Shown here: in pieces, positions 1 through 8,792 of the stretch
Numbering within the stretch: position 1 is the first letter of the stretch
Layout: every line of letters begins with the position of its first letter
Source: Salana multivorans
GTDB taxonomy: Bacteria > Actinomycetota > Actinomycetes > Actinomycetales > Beutenbergiaceae
Direction: 5' to 3'
DNA length: 64,000 nt
Assembly (NCBI RefSeq): GCF_003751805.1
Contig: NZ_RKHQ01000001.1
Location: forward strand, 868,001-932,000
Made by a program: the position numbers and the translations under genes
The notes under the pieces: model-generated
What the model was told of the DNA's origin: nothing
Seen by the model: the letters and a program-made list of their open reading frames with translations, nothing else
Databases searched by the model: none

Positions 1-871
1 GGTTGAGACCGTTGCGCAGGACGCCCATGACGAGGGCGCCGATGAGGGTCCCCCCGATGCCGCCGACGCCACCGGAGAGGCTGGCTCCGCCGATGACGGT
101 CGCGGCGATCGAGTCGAGCTCGTAGCCCTCGCCTGCGGTGGGAGCGGCCGAGACGAGGCGCGAGGTGAGGATCACGCCGGCGATCGCTGAGAGCAGGCCG
201 CTGACCGCGTAGACGCCGATCTTGATCCTCGGCACGTGGAGGCCGGACAGGAACGCGGTCTTCTCGTTGCTGCCGATGGCGAAGACCCCGCGACCGAACC
301 GGCTCTTGAGCAGGACCCATCCGACGACGGCGCACAGCACGAGCATGAGAACGGCCGGGAACGGGATCCCGAGGACCGACCCGTTGCCGAGCCAGGAGAA
401 GGCCCGTGGCAGGCCGGACACGGGCGAGCCGTTGGTCATGACCAGGACGGCACCGCGGGCGATCCCCAGCATGCCGAGCGTCGCGATGAACGGTGGGATC
501 TTCCCGTAGGCGATGAGGACGCCGTTGAGCGCTCCGACGAACGTCCCGCCGAGGAGCCCGACGAGGATCGCGAGGGGGATCGGCACCTCGGCCCTGAGCA
601 GGTCGGCGGTCAGCACGCCGGCGAGCGCGGCGATCGCGCCGACCGAGAGGTCGATGCCGCCGGTGATGATGACGTACGTCTGGCCGATCGCGATGATGGC
701 GATGACGGACGTCTGCGTCGCGATGTTGAGCAGGTTGTTGACCTGCAGGAACGGGGGCGAGCTCACGGCGAACCCGATGATCAGGACGACCAGGCCGGCA
801 ACGGCGCCGAGACGCTGGAGCTGGAGGCCGCGACGGGTCTGCCTCGGACGGGCGGTTGGCTCGGTGGTCAC
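1..871 (-). CDS. ABC sugar transporter permease (RbsC-like, CUT2), partial
   Basis: Inner-membrane permease of a ribose/polyol-type (CUT2) ABC importer. About 290 residues are visible from a GTG start at 871; the C-terminus runs off the window, so no stop is seen. The translation has alternating hydrophobic helices and the conserved early segment ITGGIDLSVGAI that marks RbsC-like BPD_transp_2 permeases, plus ATVIGGASLSGGVGG near the visible end. It starts 3 bp after the ATPase stop, so it is the third gene of an SDR-ATPase-permease operon. A substrate-binding protein would be expected beyond the window edge. Family assignment is firm; the sugar is not known, though the neighbouring SDR hints at a polyol or sugar acid. 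Confidence 0.9.
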   Translation of the reverse strand, partial: MTTEPTARPRQTRRGLQLQRLGAVAGLVVLIIGFAVSSPPFLQVNNLLNIATQTSVIAIIAIGQTYVIITGGIDLSVGAIAALAGVLTADLLRAEVPIPLAILVGLLGGTFVGALNGVLIAYGKIPPFIATLGMLGIARGAVLVMTNGSPVSGLPRAFSWLGNGSVLGIPFPAVLMLVLCAVVGWVLLKSRFGRGVFAIGSNEKTAFLSGLHVPRIKIGVYAVSGLLSAIAGVILTSRLVSAAPTAGEGYELDSIAATVIGGASLSGGVGGIGGTLIGALVMGVLRNGLN

Positions 872-874
872 GGG

Positions 875-2509
875 TCAGCTCCCAAGGTGGTTCATGGCGT
901 ACTGGGTGATTTCCTGCTGGGAGGTCTCGGCGGTCAGCAGGTCCGCGGTGATCCGGCCCTCGGCCATCACGAGGATCCGGTCGGTGATGCCGAGCACCTC
1001 GGGCAGCTCGGAGGAGATGACGATCACCGTCATGCCCTCGCGAACGAGCGCGAGGATCAGCTCGTAGATCTCGTACTTGGCCCCGACGTCGATCCCTCGG
1101 GTCGGCTCGTCGAAGATCAGGACCTCGGCGCGCGTGCACAGCCACTTCGCCAGGACGACCTTCTGCTGGTTGCCGCCGCTCAGCGTGCCCGCCTCCTGGC
1201 CGAGGCCGGCGACCTTGATCCGCAGGCGCGACACGAGCTCGCCCGCCGCCTCGCGGGCGGCCCGCTCGGCGACGAACCCGCCGCGCGTGAACCTCGGGTA
1301 GCTCGCCAGCAGGATGTTCTGCTCGATGCCCAGCTCGAGCATGAGGCCGTCGTTCTTCCGGTCCTCCGTCACGTATCCGATGCCGTGGGCGATGGCCTGG
1401 TGCGGGGCACGGATGGTCACGGGTCGGCCGTGCAGGAGAACGGTTCCGGACGCGCGCGGGTCGGCCCCGAAGACGGCGCGGGCCAGCTCGGTGCGCCCGG
1501 CGCCGACCAGCCCGGCGATGCCGAGCACCTGCCCCCGATAAGCGGTGAAGGAGATGTCCCGGAGCAGCGACGTCGACAGGCCGCGCACCTCGAGCGTCGG
1601 CTCGCCCACGTCCAGCGCGAGGCGCGCTGGGTACTGGTTGGTGATCTCCCGCCCGACCATCTCGCGGATGAGGTCGTCCATGTGCAGGTCGGCGAACCGG
1701 TGCTCCGCGACGAAGGCGCCGTCCCGCATGACGGTGACGCGGTCGACGATGCGTGCGAGCTCGCTCATCCGGTGGGAGATGTAGGCGATGGCGACTCCGT
1801 TCGAGCGCAGGTCGCGGATGACCGCGAAGAGCGCGTCGATCTCGGAGTCCGTGAGAGCTGCCGTCGGCTCGTCGAGGATCAGCACGTCGCAGTCGTGGGA
1901 GAGCGCCTTGGCGATCTCGACCATCTGCTGCTCCGCCACGCTCAGGTCCCGCACGAGACGACCGGGATCGACCGGGACGCCGATCCGGGCGAACAGCTCC
2001 TCGACCCTGCGGCGCAGCGCGCGGTCCGAGATGAAGCCCGGCAGGCCGGACCCGGGCTCGCGACCGAGGTAGACGTTCTGCGCGACCGTGAGATCCGGCA
2101 GGAGGTTGAACTCCTGGTAGACGATCGAGATGCCGGCCGCCTGGATCTCGTGCGGCCTGGTGTACGTGAACGGCTGCCCCCGGTAGACGATCTCGCCGGA
2201 GTCGGCCGTCTCCGACCCCGTCAGGATCTTCATGAGCGTCGACTTGCCGGCGCCGTTCTCGCCCATGATCGCGTGGACCTCCCCACGGCGGAGCGTGATG
2301 CGCCCGTCCGTGAGCGCGGGGACGCCGCCGTAGGCCTTCGTGACGCCGACGGCCGTGAGGAGGACGGCGCCGTCGCCGGGATCGACGCCGTCCCTGCCGA
2401 GGTCACCCCTGTCGACGTCGACGGGGTGAGTCGCTCCCGTGTCGCGGGGGCCGGCCGTCTCGCGCGCGTGACCGTCGCCCGGATCGGGAGAGCCCCACGG
2501 CGCGCTCAC
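875..2509 (-). CDS. Sugar ABC transporter ATP-binding protein (RbsA/MglA-like)
   Basis: Double nucleotide-binding protein (544 aa) that powers the adjacent CUT2 permease. First domain: Walker A GENGAGKST near residues 83-91, signature LSVAEQQ, Walker B LILDEPTAAL. Second domain: degenerate Walker A GLVGAGRTE, signature LSGGNQQK and LIFDEPTRGID, the usual asymmetry of RbsA-type proteins. I chose the GTG at 2509 because it overlaps the SDR stop (GTGA), the coupling pattern used repeatedly in this window. This leaves an unusual 45-50 residue Gly/Asp-rich leader before the first domain, so an internal start nearer the domain is possible. Substrate unknown. Confidence 0.9.
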   Translation of the reverse strand: MSAPWGSPDPGDGHARETAGPRDTGATHPVDVDRGDLGRDGVDPGDGAVLLTAVGVTKAYGGVPALTDGRITLRRGEVHAIMGENGAGKSTLMKILTGSETADSGEIVYRGQPFTYTRPHEIQAAGISIVYQEFNLLPDLTVAQNVYLGREPGSGLPGFISDRALRRRVEELFARIGVPVDPGRLVRDLSVAEQQMVEIAKALSHDCDVLILDEPTAALTDSEIDALFAVIRDLRSNGVAIAYISHRMSELARIVDRVTVMRDGAFVAEHRFADLHMDDLIREMVGREITNQYPARLALDVGEPTLEVRGLSTSLLRDISFTAYRGQVLGIAGLVGAGRTELARAVFGADPRASGTVLLHGRPVTIRAPHQAIAHGIGYVTEDRKNDGLMLELGIEQNILLASYPRFTRGGFVAERAAREAAGELVSRLRIKVAGLGQEAGTLSGGNQQKVVLAKWLCTRAEVLIFDEPTRGIDVGAKYEIYELILALVREGMTVIVISSELPEVLGITDRILVMAEGRITADLLTAETSQQEITQYAMNHLGS

Positions 2510-3264
2510 GGCATCACGTCCCCTGAGTTGGGGCCGAGGGTCTGACCCGTGTAGATGTTCCCGTCGGGCTCGGAGGCGAGCAGGATCGCGGTGGGCGTGA
2601 CCTCGTCGACCTGCCCGAACCTCGGGAGGGCGAGCTCGGCGAGCTTGCGCTCGCGCCACGCCGGGTTCACGGTGGCCATCACGGCGGTCTGGATCGGGCC
2701 CGGCGCGATGCAGTTGGCCGTGATGCCGTGCTGGCCGAGCTCGAGCGCGATCGACTTGGTGAACCCGATGATGCCGGCCTTCGACGCCGCGTAGTGGCTG
2801 TGCTCGACCCCACCCTTCTGGCCGATCTGCGAGGCCATGTTGATGATCCGCCCGAAGCCGGCGGCGATCATGTGCGGCACGGCGAAGTGGCAGGTGAGGT
2901 AGACGCTGCGCAGGTTGACGGCCAGCACCCGGTCCCACGTCTCCGGCGTGATGTCCTGCACGAGGTGCTGGTCGGTGACGTACGCGTTGTTCAGGAGCAC
3001 GTCGATCGACCCGAGCTCGGCGACGGTGCGCTCCACGAGCTCGCGCGCCACCTCCTCGGTGGAGATGTCGCCCCGCGTGAGCGCGACGCGCACCCCCGTG
3101 GACTCCAGCCGCGCGACCAGCTCGGCCATCGCGTCGTCGACCGGACCGAGGTGGTTGATCGACAGGTTGGCTCCCTCGGCGGCGAAGGCCTCGGCGAACC
3201 CGCGCCCGAGACCCGTCTCGGGACCGACGCCGGTGATGGCGACGTTCCGCCCTGCTAGCTTCAT
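2506..3264 (-). CDS. SDR family oxidoreductase
   Basis: Classical short-chain dehydrogenase/reductase, 252 aa, cytoplasmic, NAD(P)-dependent. A slightly variant nucleotide-binding loop lies at the N-terminus (TGVGPETGLGRG), followed by NNAY and the catalytic YAASK with an upstream Ser in NMASQIG. An ATG four codons upstream (3276) is possible, but the GGAGGT ribosome site fits the ATG at 3264. It is the first gene of the sugar-transport operon and overlaps the ATPase start by 4 bp, which suggests it oxidises or reduces the imported sugar or polyol. Exact substrate not determinable from sequence. Confidence 0.9.
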   Translation of the reverse strand: MKLAGRNVAITGVGPETGLGRGFAEAFAAEGANLSINHLGPVDDAMAELVARLESTGVRVALTRGDISTEEVARELVERTVAELGSIDVLLNNAYVTDQHLVQDITPETWDRVLAVNLRSVYLTCHFAVPHMIAAGFGRIINMASQIGQKGGVEHSHYAASKAGIIGFTKSIALELGQHGITANCIAPGPIQTAVMATVNPAWRERKLAELALPRFGQVDEVTPTAILLASEPDGNIYTGQTLGPNSGDVMP

Positions 3265-3278
3265 TGCTACCTCCATGA

Positions 3279-3312
3279 GGAATCGATTCCGTAGATCGAT
3301 TCCTGAACTATA
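3279..3312 (-). promoter_or_regulatory. LacI-type operator pair and -10 upstream of the sugar operon
   Basis: A perfect 12-bp palindrome GGAATCGATTCC lies at 3279-3290, with a central CG typical of LacI-family operators. A second copy with one intact half, TAGATCGATTCC, follows at 3292-3303, centre-to-centre 13 bp. A TATAGT -10 hexamer on the minus strand sits at 3307-3312, just upstream of both, so a bound repressor would cover the start of transcription. No convincing -35 is seen. The LacI gene at 7546-8658 has a differently built operator beside it, so the cognate regulator of this site is probably elsewhere. Confidence 0.6.
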
Positions 3313-3393
3313 GCCAGCCCATGTGTCCAGCGCAACACCCGAGTTCGCGCGCGGCTGCTCCTACGATGGAGCGACGCGTGGAAGGACCACCCG

Positions 3394-3570
3394 ATGCCCC
3401 TGTCGCTCGCTCTCCTGCTCGCCGACGGCACCGCCACCCCGAGCCCGTCGGGACCCCCGACGCCCGCCGACCTGCCGGGCTGGGTCGCCGCGCTCGTCGC
3501 GGTCGCGATCGTCGGCGCTGTCGTCGCGCTCCTCCTGCGGCTGCGCCGCTCCTCGCGCCTTCGGGAGTGA
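3394..3570 (+). CDS. Small single-pass membrane protein, hypothetical
   Basis: A 58-residue reading frame starting with ATG after a GAAGGA ribosome site. A short hydrophobic N-terminus (LSLALLLA) is followed by a Thr/Ser/Pro-rich segment, one membrane helix (about residues 31-49, WVAALVAVAIVGAVVALLL) and a basic RLRRSS tail. Topology looks like a small exported, membrane-anchored peptide with the Pro-rich part outside. High GC at third positions supports coding. I do not recognise a family. It stands alone between the divergent sugar operon and the MFS gene. Confidence 0.55.
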   Translation: MPLSLALLLADGTATPSPSGPPTPADLPGWVAALVAVAIVGAVVALLLRLRRSSRLRE

Positions 3571-3762
3571 CGGGCGCGTCCGGGTCGTCGAGCGCGTGGT
3601 CGTCCGGCGCGCGCCCGGACGACGACGGGCGGCGCGTCCGGCGAGCGACGCGCGGCCGAGCCGGCCCGGCGCGCTGACCCTCGCGAGGCGCCCCCGGCAG
3701 ACGGATCCGACGATCGGGCTCCCGACAAATGAGTTTTCCGCCCGTCGGTGGTCTACTCCACC

Positions 3763-5100
3763 ATGGACCCCATGCTCGAACCCGACATCCCCGCGACCGA
3801 GGCGGCCGACGCGGCCGAGGTCGACGCCGCCCCCGTCCCGGAGAACTGGGTGCGCAACGTCGTGCTCTTCCTCGGGGGCCAGACGGTCTCCCTGTTCGGC
3901 TCGATGCTCGTGCAGTACGCCGTCATGTGGTACCTCACGCTCACGACGAAGGAGGGCACGGTCCTCGCGCTCGCCACGATCTTCGGGTTCGTGCCGCAGG
4001 CGGTCATCTCGATCTTCGGCGGGGTGTGGGCGGACCGGCACAACCGCAAGTACCTGGTGATGGGCGCGGACGCCGCGATCGCCGTGGCCACCCTGGCGCT
4101 CGCCGTCCTCATGCTGCGCGGATCGGGCGACCTGTGGCTGATCTACGCCGTCATGGCCGTGCGCTCGGCCGGGGCCGGCATCCAGACCCCGGCGGTCGGA
4201 GCCCTCGTGCCGCAGATCGTTCCGGCGAGCCAGCTCCTGCGGATCAACGGACTCAACCAGTCGATCCAGGCGGGGATGATGCTGCTGGCCCCGGCGATCG
4301 CGGCCATCCTCTACGCGAACCTCGAGATCGGCTCGATCCTCTTCATCGACGTCGCCACCGCCGTCATCGGCATCGGCTTCCTCGCCCTCGTCCCGGTCCC
4401 GACCCTGCGCCGGACGGCCGGGCAGGAGCGACCGGCATACTTCGCCGACCTCGTCGGGGGCGTCCGGTACATCAGCGGGCACCGGCTCGTGCGCTGGCTC
4501 CTCGGGCTGTTCTTCGTCGTCATGCTGCTGGGCGGAGCGCCGTCGTTCCTCACCCCGCTCATGGTGGCGCGCACCTTCGGCGAGGAGATGTGGAAGCTCA
4601 CGGCCCTCGAGCTCGCGTTCTCGATCGGCATGATGATCGCGGGGGCCACGATCGGCTGGTGGGGTGCCAGGACCGGACGGATCCAGCTCATCCTCATCGG
4701 CTCGGTCGCGTTCGCCGTGTGCACCCTCGGCCTCGGCCTGTCACCCGTGCTGTGGGTGTTCCTCGTCTTCATGTTCCTGTTCGGGTTGGCCGTTCCGGCG
4801 TTCTCCACCCCGTCGACGACGATCATCCAGGAGGTCGTCCCGATGGAGCGGCAGGGCCGGGTGTTCGGCTTCCTCGGCATCGTGGGGGCGGTCTCGATGC
4901 CGCTCGGGGTCGGGGTGTTCGGGCCGCTCGCCGACGTCTGGTCGGTCCAGGTCGTGCTCGTCATCGCGGGTGGCCTCACGTTCGTCGCCCTCGCGCTCGC
5001 GCTCCTCACCCCGACCGGACGCTGGGCGCTCGCGCAGTCGCGCGTGAGGGACAGCGCGCTGGCCTACGGGGCGAGTCCCGAACCAGCCCCGGGCCGGTAG
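3763..5100 (+). CDS. MFS transporter (DHA3-like drug/metabolite exporter)
   Basis: Integral membrane secondary transporter, 445 aa, with about 12 hydrophobic segments. The loop between helices 2 and 3 carries GVWADRHNRK, the MFS motif A (GxxaDrxxrkx). The overall pattern resembles the DHA3/EntS-like branch, which exports macrolides, siderophores or other small molecules. An in-frame GTG at 3748 is an alternative start; ATG 3763 is preferred. Upstream, GGTGG and CCACC flank six bases at 3746-3763, a small inverted repeat at the start codon that could be an operator or chance. Substrate unknown. Confidence 0.8.
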   Translation: MDPMLEPDIPATEAADAAEVDAAPVPENWVRNVVLFLGGQTVSLFGSMLVQYAVMWYLTLTTKEGTVLALATIFGFVPQAVISIFGGVWADRHNRKYLVMGADAAIAVATLALAVLMLRGSGDLWLIYAVMAVRSAGAGIQTPAVGALVPQIVPASQLLRINGLNQSIQAGMMLLAPAIAAILYANLEIGSILFIDVATAVIGIGFLALVPVPTLRRTAGQERPAYFADLVGGVRYISGHRLVRWLLGLFFVVMLLGGAPSFLTPLMVARTFGEEMWKLTALELAFSIGMMIAGATIGWWGARTGRIQLILIGSVAFAVCTLGLGLSPVLWVFLVFMFLFGLAVPAFSTPSTTIIQEVVPMERQGRVFGFLGIVGAVSMPLGVGVFGPLADVWSVQVVLVIAGGLTFVALALALLTPTGRWALAQSRVRDSALAYGASPEPAPGR

Positions 5101-5158
5101 GAGCCGCGCGCCGCCGGGGTTGCCGGGGTTCGCGGGGTCGCCCGGCGACTCGGCCCGC

Positions 5159-6112
5159 TCACCTGCCGGCGAGCATCGCGAGCGCGTCGTGCGAGACGAC
5201 GGCGTGGACGCCCTTGACGCCGTTGACGATCTGCGTGACCCGCAGGTCCACCACCTGACCGGCCAGGTTCATCGCCTCCTTGCGCCCACAGCCCAGCCGC
5301 TCGGCCAGCAGGTCCCCCATCTCGCTGAGCGCGTCGAACGCCGCATCGTCCAGCGACGGGGCGAACCCGAACGTCACCCATCCCTCGTGCGTCCTCGCCC
5401 GCGGACCGTCGAGCGCGAGCCCCGCGATCAGGTCGACCTGGACGCGCACGCGCTCCATCGGGCACTCGACGGCCGTCGCGCCCGACTCGCCGTCCCCCTG
5501 GACCGCGTGTCCGTCCCCGAAGGAGACGAGGGCGTCGTCGACGGCCACCGGGAGGTAGAGGTCGGTCCCGACGACGAGGTCCTTGAAGTCGATGTTCCCT
5601 CCCGTGCGCCGAGGCGGGTGGGTCGAGAGCCGACCCGACTCCTCCGGCGCCACCCCGACCACGCCGAGGAACGGACGCATCCTGACGCGGTGGCCCTCGT
5701 TGCTCGTCGCGAGCCCGGTGACGGGGTCGAGATCCCAGCGCAGGTAGTGCGCCTCTCCCCCGTCGATCCCGAGCCGTCGGTCGTGCTCGACGGGGCGGCC
5801 ACCCACCCTGCTCCATCCCCACGACGCTGGGACGATCTCCAGGAACCGCACGCGGACCGTCGACCCGGGACGCGCGCCGGCGACCGCGACAGGACCGATG
5901 AGCGCATGACCGTCGTCGAGACCGGGGCGTCGCCACGCCACCGCCGCGCCGTGCCGCGGGGGCGGACCGGGGAGCGACTCGACCAGCCAGTCGCCGTCGA
6001 GCGTCCCGAAGGAGATCGTGTCGCCGGGATCGATCGTCAGGACGGGTGCGAGATCGCGGGAGAACGAGCCGTGACAGGTCTCCGGCCCGGGCTCGAGGTG
6101 GTGGTTCCGCAT
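5159..6112 (-). CDS. Acetamidase/formamidase family protein
   Basis: Predicted cytoplasmic amidase of the FmdA/AmdA family (317 aa), hydrolysing formamide, acetamide or related short amides to ammonia and the acid. The family shape is visible: an N-terminal beta-rich half with conserved acidic and glycine positions, GGNIDFKDLVVGTDLYLPV in the middle, FGDGHAVQGDGE (a metal-site-like HxxQGDGE stretch) and a C-terminal NGVKGVHAVV segment. I placed the start at ATG 6112 (MRNHHLEPG), because residues upstream of it are Arg/Pro-rich and unlike the family. Single gene, divergent from the PLP enzyme at 6194. Confidence 0.85.
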   Translation of the reverse strand: MRNHHLEPGPETCHGSFSRDLAPVLTIDPGDTISFGTLDGDWLVESLPGPPPRHGAAVAWRRPGLDDGHALIGPVAVAGARPGSTVRVRFLEIVPASWGWSRVGGRPVEHDRRLGIDGGEAHYLRWDLDPVTGLATSNEGHRVRMRPFLGVVGVAPEESGRLSTHPPRRTGGNIDFKDLVVGTDLYLPVAVDDALVSFGDGHAVQGDGESGATAVECPMERVRVQVDLIAGLALDGPRARTHEGWVTFGFAPSLDDAAFDALSEMGDLLAERLGCGRKEAMNLAGQVVDLRVTQIVNGVKGVHAVVSHDALAMLAGR

Positions 6113-6193
6113 GGGCCCGAGTCTCTCAGGCCAGCGCGCGGGACCCCGGCGCAGGGCGCCCCGCGGCGCGGGCATCCGACCTAGGCTGTCGGG

Positions 6194-7468
6194 GTGACCG
6201 ATCTCGACGTCTCCAGCTCATCCGTCGGCCAGGGCCCCTCCACCGGCATCGACGGCCCCGACACCGGCGGCTTCGACCCGGCGCTCGCCGACGCCACGAC
6301 GGTCGACGAGCTCGTCGCGCGCGGCAGCCTCAAGTGGACCGCGTTCCCCGACTGCCTCGGGGCCTGGGTCGCCGAGATGGACTTCCTGCCCGCCGCCCCG
6401 GTCCGCACCGCGCTCACCTCCGCCGTCGAGCGCGGTGCCTACGGCTACATCGCCCCCTCGCTCGCGGCGCGCACCCGCGCGGCCACCAGCGACTGGTACC
6501 GGCGCGAGTGCGGCTGGGCGGTCGCCCCCGAGGACGTCCATCTCGTCCCCGACGTGCTCCAGGCGCTGCGCGTCGCCCTCGACCACGTCGCGGGTGCCGG
6601 GTCCGTCGCCGTCGTCACCACACCGGCCTACATGCCGTTCCTCACCCGGCCGCAGGCGGTCGGCCACGACGTCGTGCTCGCACCGGCCCGGGTCGACGAC
6701 GGGGGCGTGTGGCGCCACGACCTCGCCACGCTCGACGCCGCCCTCGCCGAGGCGGGCCGGCGCTCCCGCGAGGCCGGCGCCCGCCCGCTGCTGATCCTGT
6801 GCAATCCCTGGAACCCGGTCGGTCGCGTCCTCACCCGCGAGGAGCAGCTTGAGATCGCCGACGTGGTCGAGCGGCACGGCGCCCTCGTGTTCAGCGACGA
6901 GATCCACGCCCCGCTGCGCTTCGACGGCCTCCCGCACGTCCCGTACGCGAGCATCGACGCGCGGACGGCCGCACACACCGTGACGGCGGTGTCGGCGTCG
7001 AAGACGTGGAACCTCGCGGGCCTCAAGTGCGCGCAGCTCCTCGCGACCGACCCCGAGCTGGCCCAGGTCCTGCGCCGCCCCACGACGCTCGCCGGGCTGG
7101 AGCCGGCGACGGTCGGCGTGCTCGCGAACGCGGTCGCGTTCGAGCGCGGCGAGCCCTGGCGCGCCGCCGTCCTCGCCTACCTCGCCGACAACCGCGAGAC
7201 GTTCGCGCGCGCCGTCGCCGGCATCGCGGGCGCGCGGCACCGCCAGCCCGAGGGCACCTACCTCGCCTGGGTCGACCTGCGCGAGGCGCGCACGCCGGAG
7301 GGCGAGCGACCGCCGGCCGACCTGGCCGCCTACCTGCGCGAGCGGGTCGGCGTCGCGATCAACGACGGGGCGAGCTGCGGCCTGCCCGGGTTCATCCGGG
7401 TCAACCTCGCGACGCCGCGGCCGGTCCTCGCGCGCATCGCGGAGGCGATCGCCGGCGCGTTCGCCTGA
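6194..7468 (+). CDS. PLP-dependent C-S lyase/aminotransferase (MalY/PatB-like)
   Basis: Fold-type I pyridoxal-phosphate enzyme, 424 aa. N-terminal WVAEMDF is typical of the MalY/PatB branch (cystathionine beta-lyase-like). Asn-Pro of the cofactor pocket is seen in LCNPWNPVGR, the Asp-Glu-Ile-His run in FSDEIHAPL, and the catalytic lysine in SASKTWNLAGLK. Expected reaction: beta-elimination of cystathionine or cystine, possibly with aminotransferase activity. The GTG start is preceded by TAGGCT at 6182-6187 with 6 nt between, so the mRNA is probably leaderless. Stands alone, convergent with the LacI gene. Confidence 0.85.
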   Translation: MTDLDVSSSSVGQGPSTGIDGPDTGGFDPALADATTVDELVARGSLKWTAFPDCLGAWVAEMDFLPAAPVRTALTSAVERGAYGYIAPSLAARTRAATSDWYRRECGWAVAPEDVHLVPDVLQALRVALDHVAGAGSVAVVTTPAYMPFLTRPQAVGHDVVLAPARVDDGGVWRHDLATLDAALAEAGRRSREAGARPLLILCNPWNPVGRVLTREEQLEIADVVERHGALVFSDEIHAPLRFDGLPHVPYASIDARTAAHTVTAVSASKTWNLAGLKCAQLLATDPELAQVLRRPTTLAGLEPATVGVLANAVAFERGEPWRAAVLAYLADNRETFARAVAGIAGARHRQPEGTYLAWVDLREARTPEGERPPADLAAYLRERVGVAINDGASCGLPGFIRVNLATPRPVLARIAEAIAGAFA

Positions 7469-7545
7469 CCCGCCGGGCCGCCCCGGCGTCGCGGGCCCAG
7501 CCCGGAGACACGAGCCGGCAGGTCACGCCCGGCCGGCCGCCTCCG

Positions 7546-8658
7546 TCACGGTCGCCCGGGCTCCTCGCCGGGCTCGTCCTCGCCGCGCTGCCCCACCGCG
7601 GACCGAGCCGTCCGCTCGACCCGGAGCGGACCCGTCGAGCCACGCAGCCGGATCTCGGGCTCGACGAGCACCTCGGTCTCGGGCACCTCGCGTCCCGCGA
7701 TGAGCTCGGTCGCGAGGTGGCCGACGTGCTCGGCGATGCGCTCGATGGGCTGGCGCACCGTCGTGAGCGGGGGGTCGGTGTAGTCGAGGAGGGGTGAGTC
7801 GTCGTAGCCGATGACGGAGACGTCGCGCGGCACGCTGAGACCGGCCCGGGCGATCGCCCGGTAGGCGCCGAGCGCCATCTCGTCGCTCGACGCCACGAGC
7901 GCGGTGACCTGCCGCGCCAGCAGGGCCGACGCCGCCTGCGTCCCGCCCTCGGCGTTGAAGTGCGCCCGCACGACGAGGTCCTCCGCGTCGACCCCGCGGC
8001 TGCGCATCGCCTGGAGGAACCCCTCGACGCGACGGTCGGCGGGGGTGTTGCCGACGGGGCCGGCCAGCAGGCCGATCCGGCGGTGGCCGAGGTCGTGCAG
8101 GTAGGCGACGGCGATCTCGGCGGCGCGCCAGTCGTCCGTCGAGACGACGGGTGCGTCCGACTCCGGGAACCCGCCGTTGATGCTGAGGTACGGGATGCCG
8201 CGCGACTCGACGAGCCGGACGACGCGGTGGTCGGCGTGCCGGATCGTGTTGCTCGACGACAGGAACACGATCGCCGCGACGCCCGAGCCGAGGAGGGCGG
8301 CGACGTAGTCGCGCTCCTGCACGGTGCCCGGGTACACCTGGCAGATCACCGTCTTCAGGCCGTACGGGCTGAGCGCGTTCTCGATCCGCTCGGCCTGGCG
8401 GGCGAAGATCGGGTTGGTGAGGCTCGGGGTGAGGAGCAGCACGAGCTCGTCGGCCATCGGTCGCTCGTAGCCGACCGTGCGCAGCGCGTCCTCGACCGCC
8501 TGCCGGGTGGCCGAGGACACGCCGTACCGGCGGTTCAGCACCCGGCTCACCGTCGCCTCGCTGACATCCGCGATCTCGGCGATCTCGGCGAGGCTGGCCG
8601 ACCCCTGGGGCGCCCGGGTCCGGCGCCGGGCCCCGCCCTCGGGTTCCGTTCGCGACAT
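7546..8658 (-). CDS. LacI family transcriptional regulator
   Basis: DNA-binding repressor, 370 aa. After a short Arg-rich leader the N-terminal HTH reads SLAEIAEIADVSEATVSRVLN, followed by the hinge helix and a periplasmic-binding-protein-like effector domain (residues about 75-345) containing GYDDSPLLDYTDPPLTTV, characteristic of the family. An acidic, probably disordered tail ends the protein. Start at ATG 8658 behind a GGGAGAGGGAGAG ribosome site. It faces the two glycosidase-like genes across 134 bp that contain a perfect inverted repeat, so autoregulation and control of 8793-12238 by a sugar are likely. Confidence 0.92.
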   Translation of the reverse strand: MSRTEPEGGARRRTRAPQGSASLAEIAEIADVSEATVSRVLNRRYGVSSATRQAVEDALRTVGYERPMADELVLLLTPSLTNPIFARQAERIENALSPYGLKTVICQVYPGTVQERDYVAALLGSGVAAIVFLSSSNTIRHADHRVVRLVESRGIPYLSINGGFPESDAPVVSTDDWRAAEIAVAYLHDLGHRRIGLLAGPVGNTPADRRVEGFLQAMRSRGVDAEDLVVRAHFNAEGGTQAASALLARQVTALVASSDEMALGAYRAIARAGLSVPRDVSVIGYDDSPLLDYTDPPLTTVRQPIERIAEHVGHLATELIAGREVPETEVLVEPEIRLRGSTGPLRVERTARSAVGQRGEDEPGEEPGRP

Positions 8659-8712
8659 CTCTCCCTCTCCCATCGTCCGGTCAGGAGGCTACCGCGCGAC
8701 CACCTCCTCCTT

Positions 8713-8743
8713 CTTGCAAGAGAACGTTGCAAGTTTGCATAAT
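8713..8743 (+). promoter_or_regulatory. Promoter with embedded inverted-repeat operator for the glycosidase operon
   Basis: CTTGCAA (8713-8719) and TTGCAAG (8727-8733) form a perfect 7-bp inverted repeat around a 7-bp spacer. The left arm contains a -35 (TTGCAA, 8714-8719), which is 18 bp from a -10 CATAAT at 8738-8743. A repressor on the repeat would block the -35 and spacer. The adjacent divergent LacI gene is the obvious candidate regulator. Confidence 0.7.
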
Positions 8744-8792
8744 GGACCCCGGGACGACCGTCGCACGACGTTACGAGGAAGTGACCCCGCCG

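Noticed and set aside
236-2545. 769-codon open frame on the plus strand
   Set aside because: It lies antisense to the sugar ATPase and permease, and its translation is rich in Asp, Arg, Gly and His without any domain. It is a by-product of high GC in the opposite strand.
3323-4060. 245-codon frame spanning the 5' part of the MFS gene
   Set aside because: Ser/Arg-rich nonsense translation; the short 58-residue frame at 3394-3570 and the MFS frame explain the region better.
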